Shown piece by piece: positions 8,727 to 15,641 of a stretch of DNA of 64,000 nt. The notes beneath the pieces are model-generated. The model was not told the origin of the DNA. It was given only the letters and a program-made list of their open reading frames with translations, and searched no databases. The stretch's first letter is position 1, and each line of letters starts with the position of its first letter. Source of the DNA: Pseudomonas vlassakiae (GTDB lineage Bacteria > Pseudomonadota > Gammaproteobacteria > Pseudomonadales > Pseudomonadaceae); NCBI RefSeq assembly GCF_014269035.2, contig NZ_JABWRP020000016.1, forward strand, positions 1 to 64,000, read 5' to 3'. A program made the position numbers and the translations under genes.

Positions 8727-9362
8727 TCAGTTCGAAAGGCGCGGCAGCAGCAGATCCTTCAGATCGGTCAGCTTGCCATGGAAGAAGTGTCCGCATTCTG
8801 CCACTTTCAGCAGCTCATGGGGGCGCCCCAGTGCGTCGGACCATTCGTAAACCAGCTGCGGATCGACGACTTCGTCGGCCTCAGGCTGCACCACGGCGAT
8901 CGGGCAGCGCTGCGGCAGCGGGAAGTCGGCGGTCAGGCGCATTACCGCCGGGGCGATCATGAACAGCTGCTGCAGCTCCACGCCTTGCGCTTCCAGGCGC
9001 CCGGCCAGGCTGGTGGCGACGAAGCCACCGAACGAGAAGCCCATGAGCACCAGGGGCAGCTCGGGGTGTTGCGCGCGCAGCCACGCTGCGGCGGCCTCGG
9101 CATCGGCCACCTCGCCGGCCCCCATGTCATGGCTGCCGGCGCTCTGGCCTACACCGCGGTAGTTGAAGCGCAGGGTCACGTAGCCGGCGTCGCGGGCGGT
9201 GCGCTGCAGGGTCGAGACCACCTTGTTGAGCATGGTGCCGCCCTGGACCGGGTTGGGGTGGCAGATCAACACCGCACCGCGGGCATCGGCCACGTCCAGG
9301 TACAAGGCTTCCAGCTGGCCGATCGGGCCATCGATGAACAAGGGGGTTTCGCGGACAAGCAA
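8727..9362 (-). CDS. Small alpha/beta hydrolase
   Basis: Predicted serine hydrolase of 211 residues from the alpha/beta-hydrolase fold. The nucleophile elbow is GFSFGG, the N-terminal CHPNPVQGGTM segment is typical of the YcjY/KynB-like 'dienelactone hydrolase-related' group, the acid is likely in PEADEVVDP, and the histidine is in ECGHFFHGKL. The start is a TTG at 9362 supported by GGAG seven bases upstream; no better start exists in frame. The substrate is unknown. It sits directly upstream of trpS. Confidence 0.84.
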   Translation of the reverse strand: MLVRETPLFIDGPIGQLEALYLDVADARGAVLICHPNPVQGGTMLNKVVSTLQRTARDAGYVTLRFNYRGVGQSAGSHDMGAGEVADAEAAAAWLRAQHPELPLVLMGFSFGGFVATSLAGRLEAQGVELQQLFMIAPAVMRLTADFPLPQRCPIAVVQPEADEVVDPQLVYEWSDALGRPHELLKVAECGHFFHGKLTDLKDLLLPRLSN

Positions 9363-9497
9363 GGCACTACTCCGTGACCTCGAAGGGGGTCGATTCGTCT
9401 AGGTGAGGAATTCTGTTCTGATTTGCGATCGCTCGCGGTATACAGCGCAGGTCTGAGCCGTTAACGTAAAGCAAAGCCGTTTATAGAGGAAGGACTC

Positions 9498-9935
9498 GTG
9501 GAACTCTCGCTACTTGTTTGGTTGTTGCCAACCCTGGCCCTGGTCATCGGTGTGGCGGTCGGTTTCATCGTGGCCCGCCTGTTGCCCAATGCAGCGCCCA
9601 GCAGCACCCAGCGTCAGCTGGATGATATCCAGAAGCGCTTCGACACTTACCAGCATGAGGTGGTCACCCACTTCAACAGCACTGCCGTGCTGGTCAAGCG
9701 GCTGACCCAGAGCTACCAGGATGTACAGGATCACCTGGCAGAGGGTGCCAATGCCCTGGCCCTCGACGAAGTGACCCGCCAACGCCTGCTGGCTGCACTG
9801 CACTCGGAAGGCACTCAGGTTCCACGCGATCGCCTGACCCCTCCAAAAGACACCGCCGAAGTGCCACGTGATTACGCGCCCAAAACGCCGAACTCGCCGG
9901 GCATGCTCGACGAGAGCTACGGGCTCAAGCGCTGA
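9498..9935 (+). CDS. zapG: YhcB/ZapG-type inner-membrane protein (DUF1043)
   Basis: Single-pass inner-membrane protein linked to envelope growth and cell division in E. coli (YhcB, renamed ZapG). The 145 residues comprise an N-terminal transmembrane helix (LLVWLLPTLALVIGVAVGF), then a coiled-coil-like cytoplasmic region (residues about 35-85) and a disordered Pro-rich tail. The start is GTG at 9498 with GAGGA 8 to 10 bases upstream. Monocistronic with its own terminator. Confidence 0.88.
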   Translation: MELSLLVWLLPTLALVIGVAVGFIVARLLPNAAPSSTQRQLDDIQKRFDTYQHEVVTHFNSTAVLVKRLTQSYQDVQDHLAEGANALALDEVTRQRLLAALHSEGTQVPRDRLTPPKDTAEVPRDYAPKTPNSPGMLDESYGLKR

Positions 9936-9948
9936 ACAGCTGAACATG

Positions 9949-9974
9949 AAAAAGGCCTCGCATGAGGCCTTTTT
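9949..9974. terminator. Bidirectional terminator between zapG and mdeA
   Basis: Perfect 11-bp stem AAAAAGGCCTC/GAGGCCTTTTT with a 4-base loop, giving T-runs on both strands. It serves zapG on the plus strand and mdeA on the minus strand. Confidence 0.93.
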
Positions 9975-10009
9975 CTTGGGCTGGATTCACTGGCCTGTTC
10001 GCAGGCAAT

Positions 10010-11206
10010 CTAGCTGCAAGCCTTCAAAGCCTGCTCCACATCCGCCAACAAGTCCTCGACATCCTCCAACCCCACCGATAGCCGCACCAGCCCCTCGGAA
10101 ATGCCGTGGTGCGCCCGCTCATCGGGCGTATAGCTGGAATGGGTCATGCTCGCCGGATGCTGCGCCAGCGACTCGGCATCACCCAGGCTCACCGCCCGGG
10201 CAAACAGTTGGAGTGCATTCATGAAGCGCCGCCCGGCGTCGATCCCGCCCTTGAGTTCGAAAGCGATCATCCCGCCCGGCAAGCGCATCTGCCGCTGCGC
10301 GAGTTCGTACTGGGCGAACGATGGCAGCCCCGGATACTGGATCAGTTCCACCTGTGGCTGGCGCGTGAGGAACTCGGCAATCTGCTGGGCATTCGCGCAG
10401 TGACGGTCCATGCGCAATGCAAGCGTCTTGATGCCACGCATCAACAGTGAGGCATCGTGCGGTGACAGCACCGCGCCAGTCATGTCCTTGAGGCCTTCAA
10501 GGCGAATCCGGTCCACCAGCGCCTTGCGCCCGATCACCAGCCCGGCCGTGATATCGCCGTGGCCACTGAGGTACTTGGTCGCCGAATGCACCACCAGGTC
10601 GGCCCCCTGCTCCAGTGGCCGCTGCAGGTAAGGCGTGCAATAGGTGTTGTCGACCACGATATGCAGGTCATGCCCCCGCGCCGCTTCAGCCACTGCGGCG
10701 ATATCGACCAGTTGCATGTTCGGGTTGGCCGGGGTTTCGAAGTAGATCATCCGGGTCTTGTGGGTAATCGCCGCTTTCAGCGCCTTGGCGTCATTGAGGT
10801 CGACATGCCGCACCTTCACGCCGAACTCGCCGATGCCATGGTGCATGTAGGCGAAGGTGCAGCCATACACCGTGCGCCCAACGATCAGCTCATCACCGGG
10901 GCGCAGCAGGGTCCACAGCGTCGAGGTGATGGCCCCCATGCCCGACGCCAGCGCCAGGCCCGCCTCGCCCCCTTCCAGTGACGCCATGCGCTGCTCCAGC
11001 AAGGCCAGGGTCGGGTTGGAGATACGGCTGTAGAAATGCCCACCCTCCTCCCCGGCAAAGCAGGCCGCGCCGTATTCCACGCTGGGGAAGGCATAGGTTG
11101 CAGTTTGATAAACCGGTGGCACCAGGGCACCGCCGTGGGAAAGCGGGTCGTAGCCATGGTGGATGGCACGGGTGGAAAAACCGGTGTTGTTATGGGAGTC
11201 GCGCAT
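10010..11206 (-). CDS. mdeA: Methionine gamma-lyase
   Basis: PLP enzyme that splits L-methionine to methanethiol, ammonia and 2-oxobutyrate. Its 398 residues match P. putida MdeA closely. The key cysteine of the methionine gamma-lyases is present in VYGCTFAYMHHG (about residue 116; most cystathionine lyases lack it), with the phosphate/substrate-contacting Tyr just before it. The PLP lysine is in SATKYLSGHGD, and YSRISNPT, VVDNTYCTPYLQ and LSVGLEDVEDL are family boxes. It is divergent from mdeR, which in P. putida activates mdeA. The gene ends in a bidirectional terminator. Confidence 0.94.
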   Translation of the reverse strand: MRDSHNNTGFSTRAIHHGYDPLSHGGALVPPVYQTATYAFPSVEYGAACFAGEEGGHFYSRISNPTLALLEQRMASLEGGEAGLALASGMGAITSTLWTLLRPGDELIVGRTVYGCTFAYMHHGIGEFGVKVRHVDLNDAKALKAAITHKTRMIYFETPANPNMQLVDIAAVAEAARGHDLHIVVDNTYCTPYLQRPLEQGADLVVHSATKYLSGHGDITAGLVIGRKALVDRIRLEGLKDMTGAVLSPHDASLLMRGIKTLALRMDRHCANAQQIAEFLTRQPQVELIQYPGLPSFAQYELAQRQMRLPGGMIAFELKGGIDAGRRFMNALQLFARAVSLGDAESLAQHPASMTHSSYTPDERAHHGISEGLVRLSVGLEDVEDLLADVEQALKACS

Positions 11207-11261
11207 GGCAACAGCCTCTAGTGGTTTGTTATAAGCTTATGCCACCGAGCTGTCTGATCTT

Positions 11262-11298
11262 TTCCAAAATTGCCCACGCGTTTGCGCCTGTTTTGGAA
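11262..11298. promoter_or_regulatory. Inverted repeat in the mdeA/mdeR divergent promoter
   Basis: Perfect 8-bp arms TTCCAAAA (11262-11269) and TTTTGGAA (11291-11298), about 29 bp centre to centre, lie in the 127-bp gap between the divergent genes. A second 10-bp palindrome ATAAGCTTAT lies at 11231-11240. This is the expected place for Lrp-type MdeR binding; the assignment is inferred from position and symmetry. Confidence 0.65.
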
Positions 11299-11333
11299 TG
11301 AAAACAACAAATACAGCACCAGGAGGGCAAATC

Positions 11334-11813
11334 ATGCCTTCAAGCCTCGACCGCACCGACCGCGCCCTGCTTGCCGCCCTGCAGGCCAACGCCCGCCTGA
11401 CCATTGCCGAACTTGCCGACCAGGTCGCATTGACCACCTCGCCGTGCTGGCGGCGGGTCAAATTGCTGGAAGACAACGGCTATATCACCGGCTACCAGGC
11501 CATCTTGTCGCCTAAGTCACTGGGGTTCGGGGTGACGGCGTTCGTCAGCATCATGATGGATTCGCATACCAAGGACATGGCTTTGGCGTTCGAGCAACGG
11601 CTGATGGAGATTCCCGAGATTGTGGCTTGCCACAACATTTCTGGACGGTATGACTTTCTGCTGGAGATTCTGGCGAGGGACCTGGAGTCGTTTGGGGAGT
11701 TTACCCGGGAAGTACTGCAGCGGTTGCCGGGGGTGAAGGAGATTTATTCGAGTTTTTCTTATAAGGCAGTTAAGGAAAAACGGGTGATTCCGGTGTCAGA
11801 AGTGCACATCTGA
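11334..11813 (+). CDS. mdeR: Lrp/AsnC-family regulator MdeR
   Basis: Transcriptional regulator of 159 residues with an N-terminal winged helix-turn-helix (LDRTDRALLAALQANARL, then LTTSPCWRRVKLLE) and a C-terminal RAM/AsnC ligand domain. In P. putida the divergent Lrp homologue MdeR is needed for mdeA expression. I use the ATG at 11334, which follows AGGAGGG by 6 bases and gives the normal family start; the frame is open 12 codons further upstream. Downstream, base composition becomes more AT-rich. Confidence 0.92.
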   Translation: MPSSLDRTDRALLAALQANARLTIAELADQVALTTSPCWRRVKLLEDNGYITGYQAILSPKSLGFGVTAFVSIMMDSHTKDMALAFEQRLMEIPEIVACHNISGRYDFLLEILARDLESFGEFTREVLQRLPGVKEIYSSFSYKAVKEKRVIPVSEVHI

Positions 11814-11832
11814 AAAGCCACACAATCAATAA

Positions 11833-11881
11833 CGATCTCCAAACTACTAGAATCAAAGCAAAGCATGCAGCTTGGAGATCG
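11833..11881. repeat. Inverted repeat at the edge of an AT-rich patch
   Basis: Perfect 10-bp arms CGATCTCCAA (11833-11842) and TTGGAGATCG (11872-11881) with a 29-base spacer lie just after mdeR. There is no T-run, so a simple terminator is unlikely. It marks the transition into the accessory patch. Confidence 0.6.
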
Positions 11882-11906
11882 GCAAGACCTAATTCACCGC
11901 TACAAC

Positions 11907-12431
11907 TCATGGATAATCATGAGGAATTTCAATGAGCGGACCAGGAATGGGAGGGTAAACATGAGGATATATTTTAGGTTTACGAGGCAGTCGTCCTGGC
12001 GCATAACCATGACGCGCCCATCGAACCTCCCCATTGCGGCCATCAAATATTAGAATGTTCCCGGTATCGGTAATTTTCAGATAATTATTTGTCCAATACG
12101 ACCTATCCAGCGTCTCCGTGCTCTGCGCAGACCATATCCTATCGCGTGACGGATCATATAAAAATCCAGAGTTACTCACGACAAACTGAAGCGGTTCGCG
12201 AGATTGATTACGGAACGTAGAACTGTATGGCTGCGTATGGTCGGCGATCCAAACAGCCGAACCAGCGTCTTCCAAAACTAGATTACCATCGCCCCTAAGA
12301 CGAAGTACAAATCTTCCATTATCAGACCTTATGAAATGCCCAGCCCGCATGGCCTGATTAGGAGGAAGCAATACTCCCCCAGACCCTTGGAACGGCTGAT
12401 ATTGTATCTGTTGATACTTGCTTTTCCCCAT
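11907..12431 (-). CDS. Monocot mannose-binding lectin (B-lectin) domain protein
   Basis: A 174-residue protein with three B-lectin sub-repeats: LRGDGNLVLE (about 45-54), SNSGFLYD (86-93) and ITDTGNILIF (120-129). These resemble the QxDxNxVxY sugar-binding motif; the second is degenerate. A single B-lectin domain is followed by a Pro-rich tail (about 148-174). Pseudomonas lectin-like bacteriocins (LlpA/putidacin L1) carry two such domains, so this is about half that size. There is no signal peptide, also true of LlpA. The ATG at 12431 is preferred over an upstream GTG (12467) because AGGA lies 8 bases before it. GC content is visibly lower than in neighbours. Bacteriocin activity is inference only. 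Confidence 0.75.
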   Translation of the reverse strand: MGKSKYQQIQYQPFQGSGGVLLPPNQAMRAGHFIRSDNGRFVLRLRGDGNLVLEDAGSAVWIADHTQPYSSTFRNQSREPLQFVVSNSGFLYDPSRDRIWSAQSTETLDRSYWTNNYLKITDTGNILIFDGRNGEVRWARHGYAPGRLPRKPKIYPHVYPPIPGPLIEIPHDYP

Positions 12432-12716
12432 GACAAAAGTCCTATTCAGATAAGTTTCGGATACCACTCAGTAGTGGCATGCGCTCATCATCCGCAAATG
12501 CAATTCACCGTCACACCCAGAACATATTCCCGCCCCAACCATGGGGAAAATCTCCTACAGCAAAGATAGAGTTCTCCCACATACAATTATTACATTTCAC
12601 ATTTATAAATTAGCCATAATATCCAATGCATGGAAAGGACTCCCCGCTGGCCAAAAATAAACCACACTAAACAACGACCCAATAGGACGTTGCCAACACA
12701 TAGACTCGAGCACCAT
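12432..12716. other. AT-rich intergenic region
   Basis: About 285 bp between the divergent lectin and lipoprotein genes. It is clearly AT-rich (for example around 12585-12625) and should hold both promoters; a CATAAT-like hexamer is visible near 12613, but I cannot assign a convincing -35. No gene is supported here. Confidence 0.5.
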
Positions 12717-12899
12717 ATGATACAGCTATTAGCAGTCGTTATTTTCATATTGTCCGGATGCACAGGCGAAATGCCCCTACTGCTTCCTAACAGGCAAGAA
12801 ATGAAATTTCAGTGTGACATAGACCCTTACAAACAAGGCTGCGAACGGCAGATGGACTATCAAGAGCACCGCCGCTGGATCAAGAAACCAACTAGCTGA
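12717..12899 (+). CDS. Small predicted lipoprotein
   Basis: Predicted 60-residue peptide with a short hydrophobic N-terminus and a lipobox LSGC at about residues 12-15, giving a mature lipoprotein of about 46 residues with two further cysteines (FQCDIDPYKQGC). I use the ATG at 12717, since the upstream 29 codons in frame are hydrophilic and would destroy the signal peptide. No clear ribosome-binding site is visible. It lies 38 bp before the DNase-like gene. Size and lipobox recall colicin lysis proteins, but the mature part does not match any I know; function unknown. Confidence 0.55.
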   Translation: MIQLLAVVIFILSGCTGEMPLLLPNRQEMKFQCDIDPYKQGCERQMDYQEHRRWIKKPTS

Positions 12900-12937
12900 A
12901 CGATGATCTCACCATCAAACAAGAGAGAAATACCGGC

Positions 12938-13258
12938 ATGACATTCCCGCTACCCAACTACATCGCAAAGAAACTGGAAAAACAATCCTTCCACAACTTC
13001 GACGATTTCTCCCAAGCCTTCTGGCTGGCAATCGCCGAAGACCCGGTCTACTCCCAACAATTCGTGACCTCGCAACTTAATCGGATCAAGCAAGGCTGGC
13101 CACCCCGCGCGCCTTTCGGTGAAACCGCAAAAGGCGTGCGCAACTATCAGATCTGTCACCTCGACCCACCCGCCTTTGGCGGTGCGATGTACGACGCAGA
13201 CAACATGCGGATCATGAGCGTCCTGCAGTATGCGCTGTCATCGGAGGTGAAGTGGTGA
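12938..13258 (+). CDS. Stand-alone colicin/pyocin-type HNH DNase domain, catalytic residues lost
   Basis: The 106 residues align end to end with the cytotoxic DNase domain of colicin E9-type bacteriocins: IAKKLEKQSFHNFDDFSQAFW matches the E9 [21 protein letters not shown] segment, and GGAMYDADNMRI matches GGEVYDMDNIRV. No receptor-binding or translocation domains are present. In the betabeta-alpha-metal motif the E9 pair His102-His103 reads Cys73-His74, Glu100 reads Gln71, and metal ligands His127 and His131 read Tyr98 and Ser102; the Asn (Asn89) is kept. It should therefore be inactive as a nuclease while perhaps keeping the immunity-binding face. It overlaps the immunity gene by 4 bases. 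Confidence 0.78.
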   Translation: MTFPLPNYIAKKLEKQSFHNFDDFSQAFWLAIAEDPVYSQQFVTSQLNRIKQGWPPRAPFGETAKGVRNYQICHLDPPAFGGAMYDADNMRIMSVLQYALSSEVKW

Positions 13259-13563
13259 TCAGTCAAAAACACTGCCTTGCCGACTATACCTACGCCGAAT
13301 TCACGACGGTGGTTGAGGAATTGCTACAGGCATCTGGTACATCCGTCTGGCAGGATCGCTTGCTCGAACACTTTATCGAGATGGCAGGACATCCGGATGG
13401 ATCTGACCTCCTCTACCACCCGGCAAACGAACTGGAGGGCTGCGCCGTTGGGGTGATCACACGGATCGTTGCCTGGCGAAAATCAAAGGGACTTCCCCTG
13501 TTCAAGGGCATGCTACTGCCTGATAAGCAGAACCAGGAATTTGCTACCAAGTGCCTGTCTTGA
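13255..13563 (+). CDS. Colicin/pyocin DNase immunity protein
   Basis: Im-type immunity protein of 102 residues that binds and blocks DNase bacteriocins. Diagnostic features are DYTYAEF near the N-terminus, HPDGSDLLYHP (matching the HPSGSDLIYYP helix III that contacts the DNase; the second Tyr is His here), and AWRKSKGLPLFK at the end. I prefer the GTG at 13255 (GGAGG 7 bases upstream) over the GTG at 13252, where spacing would be too short. It is translationally coupled to the inactive DNase-like gene. It may act as an orphan immunity gene against other strains' pyocins. Confidence 0.85.
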   Translation: MISQKHCLADYTYAEFTTVVEELLQASGTSVWQDRLLEHFIEMAGHPDGSDLLYHPANELEGCAVGVITRIVAWRKSKGLPLFKGMLLPDKQNQEFATKCLS

Positions 13564-13582
13564 GTTGTTTGGTGGTGCGCAA

Positions 13583-13610
13583 ATCGAGCGCCGCGCGGGC
13601 GGCGCTCGAT
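13583..13610. repeat. GC-rich perfect hairpin after the immunity gene
   Basis: 12-bp arms ATCGAGCGCCGC and GCGGCGCTCGAT enclose a 4-base loop, 20 bp after the immunity stop. No T-run follows, so it may act as a transcript-end stabiliser or a weak terminator. Confidence 0.6.
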
Positions 13611-13674
13611 CTCACAGGCGCAGAAAAAACCAAGGCAAGCACCTGGCAGCCCACAATACGTACTTGCGCCCCAC

Positions 13675-13700
13675 AAAAAAAACCCCGCCGAAGCGGGGTT
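13675..13700 (-). terminator. Rho-independent terminator after cysNC
   Basis: Stem AACCCCGC/GCGGGGTT (13681-13700, loop CGAA) with a run of eight T on the minus strand, about 24 bp after the cysNC stop. The plus side also has a T-rich tail (TTTCTTTTCT), so it may be bidirectional. Confidence 0.92.
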
Positions 13701-13723
13701 TCTTTTCTCACAAGCATCGATGC

Positions 13724-15625
13724 TTAGATCGCGCCACGCTGCCGCAGCACATCCAGCACCTGCTTCACACCTTCCTCAACACTGGTGCTCTGGGTGTCGA
13801 TCACCAGGTCAGCATCCAGCGGCACGTCGTACGGGAAGCTTTCACCCGGGATGTTGTCGCCACCGGCTGCGTACAGGCCCTGTGGGTCACGCTCACGGCA
13901 CGCCAGCGGCGAGGCCTGAACGTAGACGGTCACCAGGCGCTCCTTGCCGATCAGCGCCTTGGCCTGTTCACGGCCTTCGGCATCCGGGGCGACGAACGCC
14001 GCCAGGGTCAGCAAGCCAGCTTCGTTGAACTGGCGCGCCACATGGGCGGCGCGGCGCCAGTTCTCGGTGCGGCCGGCGCGGTCCTGTGGCAGGCCCTTGT
14101 TCAGGTCGTGGCGCAGGTTCTGGCCATCGAGCACGTATACCGCACGGCCCATGTCGAACAGCTTGCGCTCAACGGCATAGGCCAGGGTGCTCTTGCCAGC
14201 GCCGGACAGGCCGCTGAACAGCACGGTGGCCGGCTGCTGGCCGAAACGCAGGGCGCGCTCTTCGGTGGACACGTGAGCGAGCTTGCCATGCTGCCCGGCG
14301 CCGCCGTGCGGCAGGACTGGCGGCGCGATGATCATGCCGGCGCCGACGGTGCCGTTGGTCAGGCGGTCGATGACGATGAACGCACCAGTGGTGCGGTTGC
14401 TCTCGTAACCGTCCAGGGCAATCGCGGCGTCCAGGGCAACCTTGACGCGGCCGATCTCATTCAACTGCAGCGCGCTGGCAGCGCCCTGCTCCAGGGTGTT
14501 CACATCGACTCTGTGGGTGATACTGGCAATCGAGCCAGGCACATAGCTGGTGGCGCGCTTGATGTCGTACTTCTTGCCCGGGAGCATCGGCTCCTCGGCC
14601 ATCCACACCAGCATGGCGTCGAACTGGTCGGTGACTGGCGGTACGTTGTCGGCGTGTACCAGCAGGTCGCCACGGGAGATGTCGATCTCGTCTTCCATGG
14701 TCAGGGTCACGGCCTGGCCCGGGCCGGCGTTTTCCAGTTCACCTTCGTAGGTGACGATGGACTTGACCCGGCTGCTCTTGCCCGACGGCAGCACGACCAC
14801 TTCGTCACCCTTGTGCACCACGCCGCTGGCGATGGTGCCAGCGAAGCCGCGGAAGTTCAGGTTCGGGCGGTTGACGTACTGCACCGGGAAGCGCAGGTCG
14901 GTGACGTTGCGGTCGGCCGACACTTCGACGGTCTCGAGGATTTCCATCAAGGTCGGGCCGGCGTACCAAGGCGATTGCTCGCTGTGGTTGACCACGTTGT
15001 CGCCCTTGAGCGCCGACATCGGCACGAAGTGCAGGCTGCTTGGCTTCAGGTTGATGGCCTCGGCGAACTTCAGGTAGTCGGCCTTGATCGACTCGAACAC
15101 GCCTTCGTCGAAGCCCTTGAGGTCCATCTTGTTGACTGCGACCACGATGTGCTTGATGCCCAGCAGCGAGGCGATGTAGCTGTGGCGACGGGTCTGGGTC
15201 TGCACGCCGTAGCGGGCATCGACCAGGATGATCGCCAGGTCGCAGGTGGACGCGCCGGTGGCCATGTTGCGGGTGTACTGCTCGTGGCCCGGGGTGTCGG
15301 CGATGATGAACTTGCGCTTGGCGGTCGAGAAGTAGCGATAGGCGACATCGATGGTGATGCCCTGCTCGCGCTCGGCCTGCAAGCCGTCTACCAGCAGCGC
15401 CAGGTCGACTTCTTCGCCGGTGGTGCCGACTTTCTTCGAATCACGGGTGATGGCCTCGAGGTGGTCCTCGTAGATCATCTTCGAGTCGTGCAGCAGGCGC
15501 CCGATCAGGGTGCTCTTGCCGTCATCCACGTTACCGCAGGTGAGGAAACGCAGCAGTTCTTTACGCTCGTGCTGAGCCAGATAAGCGAGGATATCTTCGC
15601 TGATCAAATCGGATTGGTGCGACAT
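13724..15625 (-). CDS. cysNC: Sulfate adenylyltransferase large subunit fused to APS kinase
   Basis: Bifunctional 633-residue enzyme of assimilatory sulfate activation. The N-terminal CysN GTPase part (residues about 20-440) carries GNVDDGKSTLIG, DTPGHEQYTRN and VNKMD, and drives ATP sulfurylase with CysD. The C-terminal APS kinase part (about 450-633) carries the P-loop GLSGAGKSTLAYA and phosphorylates APS to PAPS. This fusion is normal in Pseudomonas. The start at 15625 (MSHQSDLISEDILAYL) is the family start; upstream codons in frame have no homology. It lies 16 bp after cysD, forming cysD-cysNC. Confidence 0.96.
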   Translation of the reverse strand: MSHQSDLISEDILAYLAQHERKELLRFLTCGNVDDGKSTLIGRLLHDSKMIYEDHLEAITRDSKKVGTTGEEVDLALLVDGLQAEREQGITIDVAYRYFSTAKRKFIIADTPGHEQYTRNMATGASTCDLAIILVDARYGVQTQTRRHSYIASLLGIKHIVVAVNKMDLKGFDEGVFESIKADYLKFAEAINLKPSSLHFVPMSALKGDNVVNHSEQSPWYAGPTLMEILETVEVSADRNVTDLRFPVQYVNRPNLNFRGFAGTIASGVVHKGDEVVVLPSGKSSRVKSIVTYEGELENAGPGQAVTLTMEDEIDISRGDLLVHADNVPPVTDQFDAMLVWMAEEPMLPGKKYDIKRATSYVPGSIASITHRVDVNTLEQGAASALQLNEIGRVKVALDAAIALDGYESNRTTGAFIVIDRLTNGTVGAGMIIAPPVLPHGGAGQHGKLAHVSTEERALRFGQQPATVLFSGLSGAGKSTLAYAVERKLFDMGRAVYVLDGQNLRHDLNKGLPQDRAGRTENWRRAAHVARQFNEAGLLTLAAFVAPDAEGREQAKALIGKERLVTVYVQASPLACRERDPQGLYAAGGDNIPGESFPYDVPLDADLVIDTQSTSVEEGVKQVLDVLRQRGAI

Positions 15626-15641
15626 GGAGTGACCCTGAAAA

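Noticed and set aside
11865..12053. 62-residue plus-strand open frame
   Set aside because: It overlaps the 3' part of the lectin gene and crosses the inverted repeat; no recognisable features.
12336..12569. 77-residue plus-strand open frame
   Set aside because: It is mostly antisense to the lectin gene, has no clear ribosome-binding site and runs into AT-rich non-coding DNA.
12630..12716. N-terminal 29-codon extension of the small lipoprotein
   Set aside because: Strongly hydrophilic and basic, it would block the lipoprotein signal; the internal ATG at 12717 fits better.
13583..13610. Considered as the terminator of the immunity operon
   Set aside because: The stem is strong but no T-run follows, so it is kept as a hairpin rather than called a terminator.
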